DNA of 64,000 bases from Plumapathes pennacea (Eukaryota; Cnidaria; Anthozoa; Antipatharia; Myriopathidae), in the NCBI GenBank assembly GCA_964036295.1, contig OZ038471.1, positions 4,400,001 to 4,464,000 on the forward strand, written 5' to 3'. The translations under genes were made by a program, and so were the position numbers. Positions 33,351-45,000 of the stretch are shown here, one piece after another (positions within the stretch are counted from its first letter, which is position 1; the number at the start of each line of letters is the position of its first letter). The notes under the pieces were generated by a model. That model worked only from the letters and a program-made list of their open reading frames with translations, was not told the origin of the DNA and ran no database searches.

Positions 33351-33358
33351 TGACGTCA
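33351..33358. promoter_or_regulatory. palindromic CRE/ATF-type site
   Basis: A full TGACGTCA palindrome between the two divergent genes, followed by CATGCGCAATGCG, an NRF1-like half site. Binding is inferred from the motif only. Confidence 0.35.
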
Positions 33359-33471
33359 CCAACATGCGCAATGCGTTTGTCAGCTCCGTCGCATTCACTG
33401 ATATAGAGAAAATTAATATCAGTCCGCGCGTAACCTGGTAACTACCCTCCAGCAAAGAAAATGTGTCTACA

Positions 33472-33693
33472 ACGGGAAGCGAATTGCGTAAGGATGGTTA
33501 CCCCCTCCCGCAGTCTGATTATATTATGTCAGCGGTCGCTCCACTGTATTAATAACTAACCAACCTTGAAGCAGCGGTAATTTTCGCGCTGTTATGGTTT
33601 CTTTATTTGCCGTTTTCTGTGTTCGTGTTAGGTAGCATTGCTCCAAAATGTAAATAAAAAAGGATGATTTGTGAATGACTCGTTACCAGCGAA
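33472..33693 (+). repeat. duplicated block, copy 2
   Basis: Second copy of the block at 32323-32552, without the minisatellite. After GAATGACTCGTTACCAGC the similarity stops. Confidence 0.85.
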
Positions 33694-34863
33694 ACCCTTG
33701 TCACCCTTGACAACAAAAGAGACTAAAGGTGGTGTTACACTGGTCAATTTGCAACGATGCGATGTTGCGCTAAAAATCGTTGAGGTGTAACACCCCATTG
33801 CGAACGGTTTTTCGCGATGTTTGCAGTGCTGCAACGCGTTGCAAGTTTTTGAAAGCGATTCAAAAACTTTCAACGCCGTTGCGTGGATTTGGAACAAATC
33901 GGCGTTGCAAATAGCTCTAGGCAAAGCACTAAACATCCAAGTGAACCATTCCCGGCGATAATTCAGTTGTTGCGACTACTCGAGCCTTGTAAAAAATGAA
34001 ATCAAGTTTCTAAAGCAAAACCCGCGCGATGTCCGCATCGAAAGAGATTTAAGGCTACTGCTTTTTAGATGGAACCAGTCCTTCCCGTTGGTACGACACG
34101 ATTACACCGTACCAGCGGGAAGGACACGTCACATTTTCCACAGTTTAGTTCGCCTCAGTTGTCTAAATCACCATCAAAGGAAGAGATGCCACTTGATTTT
34201 ATTGAAGATACACTTACTCTTCACTTAAAATGATCCTCGACTAAAATAGTCGAGTTATGAATTGTTCATATGGGACGGTTTAGCTAGCTAGCCGTTAAAG
34301 GGTCTGCCCCCAAAACCTCTTCTCGGGGGCAGGGGGAGGGGGTGAAAACCTTCATAGTTTTGAGTCGGAGTGTTCTCAAAACCTTTGCCCTACTTCAAAC
34401 TAAAACTGTACGATTTTTCGACCCTATTTAAAAAAATATATTTGAGATTTTTCGACCCTTTTTCAGACTCTGTATACCAAAAAATTTTACCCTATTTCTG
34501 CAACCAAATACCAAAATATGCAAAATCTACTATTTCAGACCAAAAAGGCAAAATTGATCCCCTTTTGCAGCCTCAAAAATTAAAAAACGATACTGCCTTT
34601 GAGGCGGCGCACTGAGTATTGATGGGACCCTTCCCTCCTCCTCCGGGATATTTTTCTCTGATTCACGTTGATTTTAGTTACATTTTATACTAAATTTACA
34701 CGAAGCGCTAATTTTCTATAAAAGAGTATTGTATGCACGTTTCAAATAAAACGCTTTAGGAACTTAGATATTTTATACTTTACGCCTTTCTTCATACACG
34801 CTATTTCACTCCGATGTGACGTTTATTTATCACTGCACTTCTGTCAGTCAGTTATTACTGTTG

Positions 34864-34922
34864 AGGGGCGACCGCTGACATAATATAATCAGACTGCTGG
34901 AGTAACCATCCTTGGGGGCTAC
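34864..34922 (-). repeat. inverted partial copy of the duplicated block
   Basis: GCGACCGCTGACATAATATA, then ATCAGACTGC and AACCATCCTTGGGGG, is the reverse complement of the start of the block at 32323 and 33472. It ends about 135 bp upstream of the SRRT start codon, so either it is the far inverted end of a mobile element or a shared promoter module has been copied. Confidence 0.7.
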
Positions 34923-34984
34923 TCACGCGGATGGCCCTGGGACGAGGCTGTTGCTCGAAATGGCTTTCGGGAATATTTCCACAT

Positions 34985-34997
34985 GCAGCCATCTTGA
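34985..34997 (-). promoter_or_regulatory. YY1-like site in the SRRT proximal promoter
   Basis: GCAGCCATCTTGA is the reverse complement of the YY1 consensus core CAAGATGGC. It lies about 60 bp before the SRRT start codon, a common place for this motif in TATA-less housekeeping promoters. Confidence 0.35.
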
Positions 34998-35055
34998 ATG
35001 GTGGTGAGCTTTCATATTTTCAGACTGGAGTTTTTCCTTGTTGTGCGTCTATAAG

Positions 35056-37077
35056 ATGGGAGACAGTGACGATGAATACGACAGACGGCGTGGTAGGGAT
35101 AAATTTCGTCGGGAGAGAAGCGATTATAATGATCGCAGACGGGAAAGAGACGAACGACCTTCGCGAAGGGACGACTGGTCTGACAGACGCCGAGACCAAT
35201 CGTGGGACAATAGAAGGCGAGGCGATTACAGAGACTTTGATCGTGGAAGAAGAGATAGCTCCGGCAGACAGATGAGTCCGCCTGGAAAAAGAATGAGGAG
35301 AGACTGGTAATTAAAGAATTACAGCTGTTTGCGCGCAAAATCATGTTGCTAGCGCGCGGCGAATACCACACACGTGAAAAAAATAATAGTCCCGAGATAT
35401 TCGATCGGTCAAATGGATCATGTGAAGAGAACGGGCCCCTTGATCTACTGAGTCTTACTAAAGAACAATTCAGTCTGTACTTCATGTAAAGATAACAGTG
35501 TGATTACATTGTCAGGGATGATCCCTACCATGGTGGTGGAGGGGGTGAATATATGCCCTATGGGGTGCCACACCATGGGGCGTGGGCTGCACATGGAGAG
35601 GGGCAACAAATGCAGATGGGACATCAAGATACCAGACAACAAAGGTGGGGCCTACGATATTTGTATTTATTGTAGTGAATATGCAGACATTAAACATCAA
35701 ACATTCAAGAGAAACAAAAATTGGATTGAGTTATCAGAAGTTCGAGCAACCGGGGGTAAAATTACCATGTTGACAGGTCCAAGCAAAATGAATTTTAGGT
35801 TGAATAGTTATGAGGTTTGAAAAATTAAGGGTTTGAGAAATCGGGATTGCACTGTAAGCAGATTAACACTCAGTGTGATATCAGAAACATCACCATTACA
35901 TTTTGGACATTTGATCTGCAGAGCTGAGGCTGACCAACACCAGGCTCCAGCCATGATGACATTCAAACAGTTTTTGAATGCCCAGGATGACAACATTGAT
36001 GACACTGAAGCAGTCCAAAAGTACAAAGAGTACAAACTGGAATTCCGTAAGACTCAAACAAGTGATTTCTTCCAGCAACACAAAGATGAAGAATGGTATG
36101 TATGATAAATCTAGATATCGGTTTGCCCTTGCTCATACTTTTTTTTTTTTCTTACTTTGTTGTGTATATTTTCTACTGTACTGTTGGTTGGGTACTAACC
36201 AGTTTGTCTTTGCCAATAAAATAAGATTTTCTGTATTCAAATCCCAAGTTGAATCCACATTACCACTTTTATTGATATGTCCTTTCAAGTTCATGTATTG
36301 CACACTTATTATCTCAAGAAAGACATGTTGATGTACTTTGCTTCAACAAATGCGGTCTGACTAGGTGTATTTGATTTCAGTAGCATGTGCAGTATTGTTG
36401 TTCAAATACAATGTAATTATTCATCATACATGTACATGTATTTGTTTCCACTTGCCTCCTTTTGTTGTTTATTATTTTTGCTAATAATTTTTTGCTCCCC
36501 AAACCTCCTTTCAACAGCAATTTGTACCATAGCTCTTGGAGGCATGCATTTGAAAGATGGCTGCACCTTGTGTTTTCATTTAGTGAGGGGCAAAGCAGCC
36601 CAATAAAATCATTCTGCTGCGCACAATGCAGTAGGCCTATAGGACCCTAGGCTCGGCAAATGTATGAAAGTTTGCAAACAAGTGCCTCCATAAAAGCTCT
36701 GTCCTCGCACAGTACATGAAAGTAGATTTTTGTTGTTTACAAAAAAATGTTAGAGAGTTGTGTCCGGAAAAGTCACACCCCAAGGATGTTAAGTACGTTG
36801 GCAAGGGTAAATATATCTCAAGCACGTTCTTGTGCATTTCTTTTCCATTCTGACCAGTCTAGATCAGATTTGCTGACTTGTCCTGCCCTGGGTTCTCTTG
36901 TGTTCAGGTTTAAAGTGAAGTACCACCCCAAAGATTCTGCAGCTCGGCAGAAAGAGTTACAGAAAGCCATGCGAAAAAGGTTGGCTGTATTTCTGGAGCT
37001 GATTAACTCAGAAAGAGCTGAGAATGTTGCACTGGATACTGACCATATTGAGGCCATCATGAAATTTCTGGATGCAT
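35056..37077 (+). CDS. SRRT: SRRT exons 1-4: charged N-terminus and SERRATE/ARS2 N domain
   Basis: Exon 1 encodes the Arg/Asp tract ending in [11 protein letters not shown]. The start is fixed by MGDSDDEYD, which matches animal ARS2 start for start. Exon 2 is Gly/His/Gln-rich. Exons 3 and 4 encode [39 protein letters not shown] and KYHPKDSA...RLAVFLELI, the helical core of the ARS2 N-terminal domain. Each of the first three introns splits a codon after two bases. Intron 3 (36096-36907) contains only AT-rich filler with CT-rich tracts. Confidence 0.93.
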
Positions 37078-38995
37078 GTAAGAGTTACCTTTATTAAAGA
37101 GACCCTCTCACTGTAGATGCTTTGCACGCCCATGTTTATATTTACATCCAGAGCTCGACTTTCCTGAGGCACCCACATCATGACTGATCGATCTGACTCT
37201 CGCTGCTTGCTGTATTCAATACACTTTCTGAGTTTGTGCTGATTTATTTTACGATAAATTGTAGAAAACCGTGAGAATCCGCCATTTTCGTATGATACGA
37301 AAATGGCCGCCGTTAGTCACTGGGCGCGCAAAGCATCTACAGTGAGAGGGTCTCTTAATGTCCAGTAATATTATTGCTGCAGTAGGCTACTCTTGACATA
37401 TTTTACTTTGCCGTACATGTAATATATTGCCTATTTGGGTCATGGGTTTATGGGACTGAAAATAGGCTAGACATGAAATGTATCCAAAATGATTTGTCCT
37501 CAGGGGATTTGCTAAAAACTTCAAAAGAAGTATCTTCTCTATTTGTGACATCATTAACATCCACTCACATACCAAGACATCAGACAAACCAAAGTACCTC
37601 TGGACTATTTGTAAAATCTGAATTATCTTTGCTTTAGTTGTGATTAAATTGGAGGGTGGAACAGACAATGACCTGGCCATCCTCGACCGACCATCAACAC
37701 CGACGGCAGAGAGGCCTCGGAAGAGCTCTACCACAGCTGTAGTGTCGCCGAATCAAGAAGACCAAGATTCTTCTAATGGGCAGGTAGCAAACAGTAAAAG
37801 AGGAAAAGAAAAATCTGTACCACAAGAGGCTTCTGCAAAAGCAGGTAAGGATTTGTGAGACCATATTAGGTGTGTGTTCACTGGACAAGTTTGTTGCAAT
37901 AGTCTTCCTGGTCAGAATAGTCTAACCGGACAATCCCAACCAACAATGCATGCAAACCAATTTACCATATTGGTTGCCCCATTGGACAAGTTAGTTGAGC
38001 AAACTACTGTAGTTGTCCAAAACCCAAACATAGTTTTCTGGGACATACTACAACCATTTATTTCTAGCCCTGAGTGTATCTTTGGTAAACAGTTTTGTAC
38101 TGTTTTGTGCATACATGTATGTGCTTTGCTCTTCAAACTGTTCATCTTCAAGATGTTAAAACCTATTCTATTGTGTGATTGACCACCTGTACAGGTACTG
38201 TGCCTGAGGTGGCCCCCGTATCTCTATCCTCTGTTCCCTTACCTGACGCCCCTCCACCTCCATCGGCTTCGTCATCTAAAAAGGCTAGTGAAGCCAAAGC
38301 TAAGACCAAGGACCAGAGCACGGTAAAACCCATTTCCATGCTGGAACCGACACCGGAACAGCAGCAGCTACAGCAGCAAGCGCAGTACTATTATCAACAA
38401 CAACTGTACCAACAACAACAGCAACAGGTAGAGTTCAGTGATGCATTTTCAACTCCCTGTTTATACAGAAACAAAAATTAGAGAGTTTCAAAAAATAGAT
38501 TGTTTTTATCATCAAAACCCTTTCACTCGCAAGAGTGATCAAGTTAAATTTTCTCCTTCAGTTTTGGTAGCACAAATATATCATACAGTAAGAAGAACTT
38601 GACTTTTGATACCTTGCTCAGATGATAGCTGATTAAACTATCAATTCTCACTACACCACTCTTACAATTTCCTCTTAAAAGGTTGGGAGAATCTGAATCT
38701 TGAATTTGGGAGTGAAAGGGTTAAAAATTGTTTTCATGTAAACGCAGCCTCAGTCTGAATCACCAATGCATGTAGTTGTGCGAACGTCTGCCTATGTTTT
38801 GTACTGTGCATGTACAGTATAGATCAGTCTAAAACTAATGTGCCACCAAACAATTTAAAAATACTCTATGCATTGATACAATCATAACTTGTTCACAACT
38901 GAGTTACTTGCAATCATTGGTATGGTAAGCCCAATCAACTCACACTTTAACACCCTATATATTGCAAGGTACATAGTTCTGCATTTTGCTGTTGC

Positions 38996-39029
<34 letters not shown>

Positions 39030-42000
39030 ATTGCACTGCAGTAGTGTCTGCTTTTGTTTTGTAAAGGAATATTATGCCAGACTTCAGGAGCAACAGCAGT
39101 TAGCTGATCAGAGTTCACAAGCTGCTCAGTCAACAGCTGAGCCGGAGTCCACCAAGAAGGTAAAACTTGTACATCCTTAACAGTGATCAACTTCAATTTT
39201 CTTCTTTAGTCTCTCATCAGAGATAATTATATGATACAGTGTATAGAATTTGCCACTGTCTTGATAGTTAGCTCAGAAAGCTGATTGGCCTATTAATTCT
39301 CACTAAATCACTTGAGTACAATAGCTGTTGGGACCAAAGTTTCTTTTGGCCTTTGATGAATCTATTTTCTTTTGCTGTATGCAGTCAAATAAACAGTTGC
39401 ATGTAGATATACTATACAAGATATTATTTCGTGATGGAAACCTGACAATATTTCTCCATTTTGTGGCTCTGTGTAATTGCAGGAAGACGTAGTCAAGAAA
39501 AAGCGGAAACGCCGTCACCGTGAGCCATATTACTATGATGCCATGGACGACGAGAGTGAGAGTGAATCTGAGTCTGATTCAGAGCCCGAGCCAGCACCGC
39601 CTGGAGAGGAAACACCCATGGAAGCATCAAGTGGCCAGGGAGAGCTCCTACCGCCGGGAGTGGAGGCCGAGGCCCCAAGTACAGAGGAGGAGAACTTGCT
39701 TCCTCCAGGTAAATGGAGAAGGGGACCAAGACTTTACCCTATCACACCCAAGGGGGATCAACTTCAAGTTTCTCCTTCAGTATTTTACCAGAAATATATG
39801 ATCACACCATTATGGAGAACTTGGTTTTTGATACCTTGCTTAGATGAAAGTTGATTGAACTATCAATTCTCACTACATCACTCATACATTTTCTTCTTAA
39901 AAGACTGGGAGAATCTGCAGTTTGAGCTTGGGAATGAGAGGGTTTTAAGACAGGGCTTAGAACTCAAGGAAGAAAATGACACACAGAGGGAGATAAGGAC
40001 ATGCTCAACTACAGCAGAGATGAGACACTAGTTCACAAAGACAGACAAAAAAATAACAGCAGAGGCTTAAAGAGGACACTCACTGTACAGAGATCATTCT
40101 CATTTTTTCTCTGATGTTGTTTCAGGAGTTGATTCACCAGCATTAGCAGATGCGAGTATCCAGCTACCGTCAAGTTCTTCTGCAACAGCGGCAGCATCCA
40201 GTGACAGCATCTCCAAAGAGAGCAAGCCAGGTAGAGTAAAGGGTGTTGGTGTGGCAAGGCCAAGGCAGAGAGTGTAGTGGAGTGAGAAATGAGTAAAACA
40301 ATAAGAGTGCCTTACACAGTACCATGTTCTTGATTTGATCATAACTGTTTTCCAGACTCTGGTGAGCAAGCTGTTGGATCCAGTGAACCAGAGCCTGAAC
40401 CAAGTAATGTAGTCAGTGAGGGATCAGCGGCTTCACACGGACAGGAGTCTCTACCAGACCAACCACATACTTCATCAGGTAAAGCATGCACATAATATAC
40501 ATGTAAAGTATACATGCACCAAAGCACTGCTTTACCCTTTCACACGTGTTTGACTTCAATAGTCCCTTTCAGTCTACGTTTACACTATACCGGATAGGAT
40601 TTTGAGCCGTTGCAAAAACCTATCCAGTGCAGTGTAAACACAAAAAGTTCGGTCCGGAGCAACTTTGGCCGAAAAAACCTATCCGGTACAGTTTAAACAC
40701 AAGGCCAGTCCGGAGCGGCTTTGTCACAATCAATCAAAGCAATCGTACCGGTTTCCTATCCAATACTGGTCCGTACCACTTTCAGAAGCGGAGTGGAGCA
40801 ACAGCGCTCCGTTTCAAAAATCGCTCCGAAAACAGTGTATCCAATGTAAATGGAAGGCCTATCTGGTACATTCTTGCGACACTACGGAAAGCTATCCGGT
40901 ATAGTGTAAACATAGCCTCAGTCTCTTACATGTAGTGAATGTCATACAGTAAGGAGAACTTGATTGAAATATCAGTTCTCACCACATCACTAATATGTTT
41001 TCTTCTAAAATAGTTGGGAGAATCTGCACTTTGAGCTTAGAAAGAGTTAAGATCATCTTGAAAACGGATCTCTTACAATCCTGGCATATATTAATTATGA
41101 ACCTTCTTCTGTTCAGTGCAAGGTAAAAGTAGTGGGGTTTTATTTTGGCAATATTTAGAACAAGCAACCAATTTATTCACCAGCTGATTCAACACAAGAT
41201 GCAGACACCAAGGTATCACAGCCAATGGGCAGCTGTCAATCACAAGCAGAAAGTACCTCAGAGGAGAAGCTGCCTGACCAGACAGCAGACCAAACAATGG
41301 ATCAGGTTGGTAGCACGGACAATGCTGTCATTACTGTCAAGAAGGATGAAAACAATGACATGGTTACAGCTTCAAGCAGTGAAGCAGAAGTGAAACCAAA
41401 AGTTGTTGCTGCTGTGGAGGAGCCACCCAGCCAATCAGCACCAGAGCAGAGCAAACCTGCTGAGGATGCAGCTGCCGAGGAAGTGACAAAGGTAGGTGTG
41501 AGGGAGAGGGGTCTTATTTACAGAATTTTATGATATCTTCACAGTGTTGGCGTTTCCACTTCAATGCATATTTATGTGATTTGCCTGCACAGTCGGCACT
41601 GGGTGTGGTTGTCTATGCTGCTGACTCGGTTTTGATTTTCACCTGTGCTACAGCAAACCTTGCCTTGCAACTCATGGTCACGACTCTCGTGACTCTGATA
41701 CTCTGTGTAAGAACATTGCTCTTCCTGATCTCTGTGCATACTATAACTGGTGGGGAAACGAGTGGCCTTATTTAAATACTGTAAAGAAAGAGGCATGTTG
41801 GGGTGTCAGAAAGTGGTTGTTGGTCACATTAACGAGGTGGTCGAGACAAAAAAGAGTGGGCATAATAACGAGGTGGTCATAGGGCATAGTTTCACTGTAC
41901 TGTTGCAGCTGTGCTTGCCAAGAGAGCTGAGAAGGTTATGCTGTAATTCTTGAAATGTCAAATTATTGTTCAGGCATAACTTGGATTGACTGAGGGTCGA

Positions 42001-45000
42001 CGTGTGAAAGCCGGGTGCCGTGAAAGAATTTGAAGCTGACGTTTCGAGCGCTAGCCCTTAGTCTGAGCAAAATTTCTCTAAGCAATACTTCGCTCAAAAT
42101 GTCAGCTTCAAATTCTTTCACGGCATCCAGCTTTCACACATCGCCCCTCGAGTCGATCCAAGTTATATGTATTTCTCCACGCCGGCGCAGTCAATCTAGT
42201 TCTCTTTAAAGCTGGTTTTCTATTGCTCAGGCAGCTGAGGTAGACTCCAACAAACTGTCGGAAAAGAAAGAAGTCCAAGAACCAAAAAGTCCAGTCTTAG
42301 CTCCAGCCAAGAATAACAAAGAAAGGCAACTTGAAGAGAAAGAGGAGGATACCATGCAAGGTGCAGCAAAAGGTGAAGACCAGGAGATGAAGGATGTTAC
42401 TGTCGTAGAACCACGGGCGCTGCACAAGACCCTGTCTCTATTCCTCAAATCTGTCCCACCAAACATCTCAAAAGAAGACGTGATAGTGGTACGTGATTTC
42501 TATTTGATTTTTTTTTTTTAATCACGTAATAAATAGTTATAGTAAACTCTCTTTAAAGCGGACACCTTCAGGACTAGGTTTAGTGTCCGCTTAGAGAGGT
42601 GTCCGCCTTAGAGAGAGCTCAGTTACAGAGAAACAGGCGAAAACCGGCAAGGACCAAATCTGCATGCTGTCCGCCTTAGAGAGGTGTCCGCTTTACAGAG
42701 GTGTCCGCTAAGAGAGAGTTGACTATAAACTAATCAAGCGCTTCTCCAAACGTAAAATTTTCATACTTTATTACTCTTCATCATACTTTATCACTCTTCA
42801 TCATACTTTATCACTCTTCATCATACTTTTTCGCTCTTCATCATACTTTATCACTCTTCATCATACTTTATCACTCTTCATCATACTTTATCACTCTTCA
42901 TCATACTTTTTCACTCTTCATCATACTTTATCACTCTTCATCATACTTTATCACTCTTCATCATACTTTTTCACTCTTCATCATACTTTATCACTCTTCA
43001 TCATACTTTTTCACTCTTCATCATACTTTATCACTCTTCATCATACTTTATCACTCTTCATCATACTTTATCACTCTTCATCATACTTTATCACTCTTCA
43101 TCATACTTTATCACTCTTCATCATACTTTTTCACTCTTCATCATACTTTTTCACTCTTCATCATACTTTATCACTCTTCATCATACTTTTTCACTCTTCA
43201 TCATACTTTATCACTCTTCATCATACTTTATCACTCTTCATCATACTTTATCACTCTTCATCATACTTTATCACTCTTCATCATACTTTATCACTCTTCA
43301 TCATACTTTGTTACGCTTTATGTTCCTTTGTTCCTTACAACGAAAGAAGTGTTTATTTGTCTTATTATACCAAACAATTTGTTCATTGTTATTATTATTT
43401 TGGTCAGGTTTGTAAGCGCTTTCCTGGATTTCTCCGTGTGGCCTTCTCAGATCCAAACCCAGAGAGAAAGTAGGTGACTTTCAGAAAAGCGTTTGGGCAT
43501 GTATATACTGCTGCTCTTGTTGTGTCGGACCGGGACGGGATTGTTACGCATGCACAGTCGGCACTGGGCGTGGTTGTCTGTACCACTGACTCGGTTTTGA
43601 TTTTCACCTGTGCTACAGCAAACCTTGCCTTGCAACTCATGGTCATGACTCTTGTGACTCTGATACTCTGTGTGAGAACATTGCTCTTAAGTTTGAAAAT
43701 CAATTATTTTGTGGCAATTGTCCTTGGATTTGTCATTTTACTCAGTTCTGCCATTCCTTTTCTAATTCTTTCGTCGCAAACTGATCACCATTTTGTTTGG
43801 GTCACTCTAGATTCACGAGAAGAGGTTGGATAACCTTTGACAGAAGTGTGAACATCAAGGAAATCTCGTGGGACTTGGGCACCACCCGAGTGAGTGGTCA
43901 CTGTCTTTTAACTGTGTTCGGAGTTGCTGTACGTGAATTACAGCTCGACAAATTTTTATCCTGTTGAAAACAACACACGTTTCCAGATGTCAACCGTAAA
44001 AAATGACGGATCTAGATTTCTGGTGGTAGCCCAGAACAGACGTTGAAGGAACCCTCAAGCAATTACATCTAGAGAAGTGTAAAAATGTGCTGAATTTATA
44101 GTTCCTAGCACGAAAAACGCAATGAAACGATGACAAAATAGGCAAGCGCAGCACTTTTAGGCTAAAATAAGGTAATTGTCTTCCCAAACAAGTCGGATGG
44201 AAATGGATTGCTAATTTATCTTTAGACTTTCAGGCGCCCTAAAAGTCGCGGTCAAGGATTTCGGTGCACGAAACAGACTGTGGTTAAGATGGCCCCTTCG
44301 ACGTTTGACACTCACTCTCTCTATCTTTCTTTTCTTCTTTGTCCCCAGATCAAGGACATTGAAGTGACTCCAGTTGTAAACCGGGATCTTAATCGACGCG
44401 TGCGAACCGTCTCGGGGATCACCGTGGCGAAGCAGATTGTACGGGACGACATAAAAATGGCGGCTAAGATGATACGCGTGTTGGATTCCAGGATGAAACT
44501 TTACGAGAAGAAACCAAAGGAAGAGACTGAAGCGAATGAGGGGAAGGAGAAAGAGAAGGAAGCTTCTGCGGAGGTAACACTTTCATTCCCCAAAAGTGGT
44601 CAAGTTCAGTTTTTTTTCTTCGATATTTTCGGTAGAAATAGAGCGCACAGTGACAGTGCTTAGCAAAAGTAATGGCAACAAAATTCGACGGAAAATGGCG
44701 AAAAATAGCGAAACTTCGCAAGAAACGAAATTCACATGAACCTACTGTATTGTTTGTACATGTTTGAAATTGATTTTGCTCTTTCCGGCGAAATTTCGCG
44801 CGAACTTAGCTTTTGATACAATGACGGGATTGTTTCACTTGCACAGTCGGCACTGGGCGTGGTTGTCTATACCGCTGACCCGGTTTTGATTTTCACCTGT
44901 GCTACAGCAAACCTTGCCTTGCAACTCATGGTCACGACTCTCGTGACTCTGATACTCTGTGTAAGAACATTGCTCTTCCTGACCTCTGTGCATACAGTGA

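Larger units (their letters stand above)
31952..35055. other. head-to-head intergenic region between LAS1L and SRRT
   Basis: About 3.1 kb between two divergent start codons. It holds a duplicated ~220-bp block plus an inverted partial copy, a minisatellite, a palindromic CRE, NRF1-like TGCATGCGCAG (32892-32902) and a YY1-like site close to SRRT. Both promoters must lie here, but I cannot place either transcription start. Confidence 0.6.
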
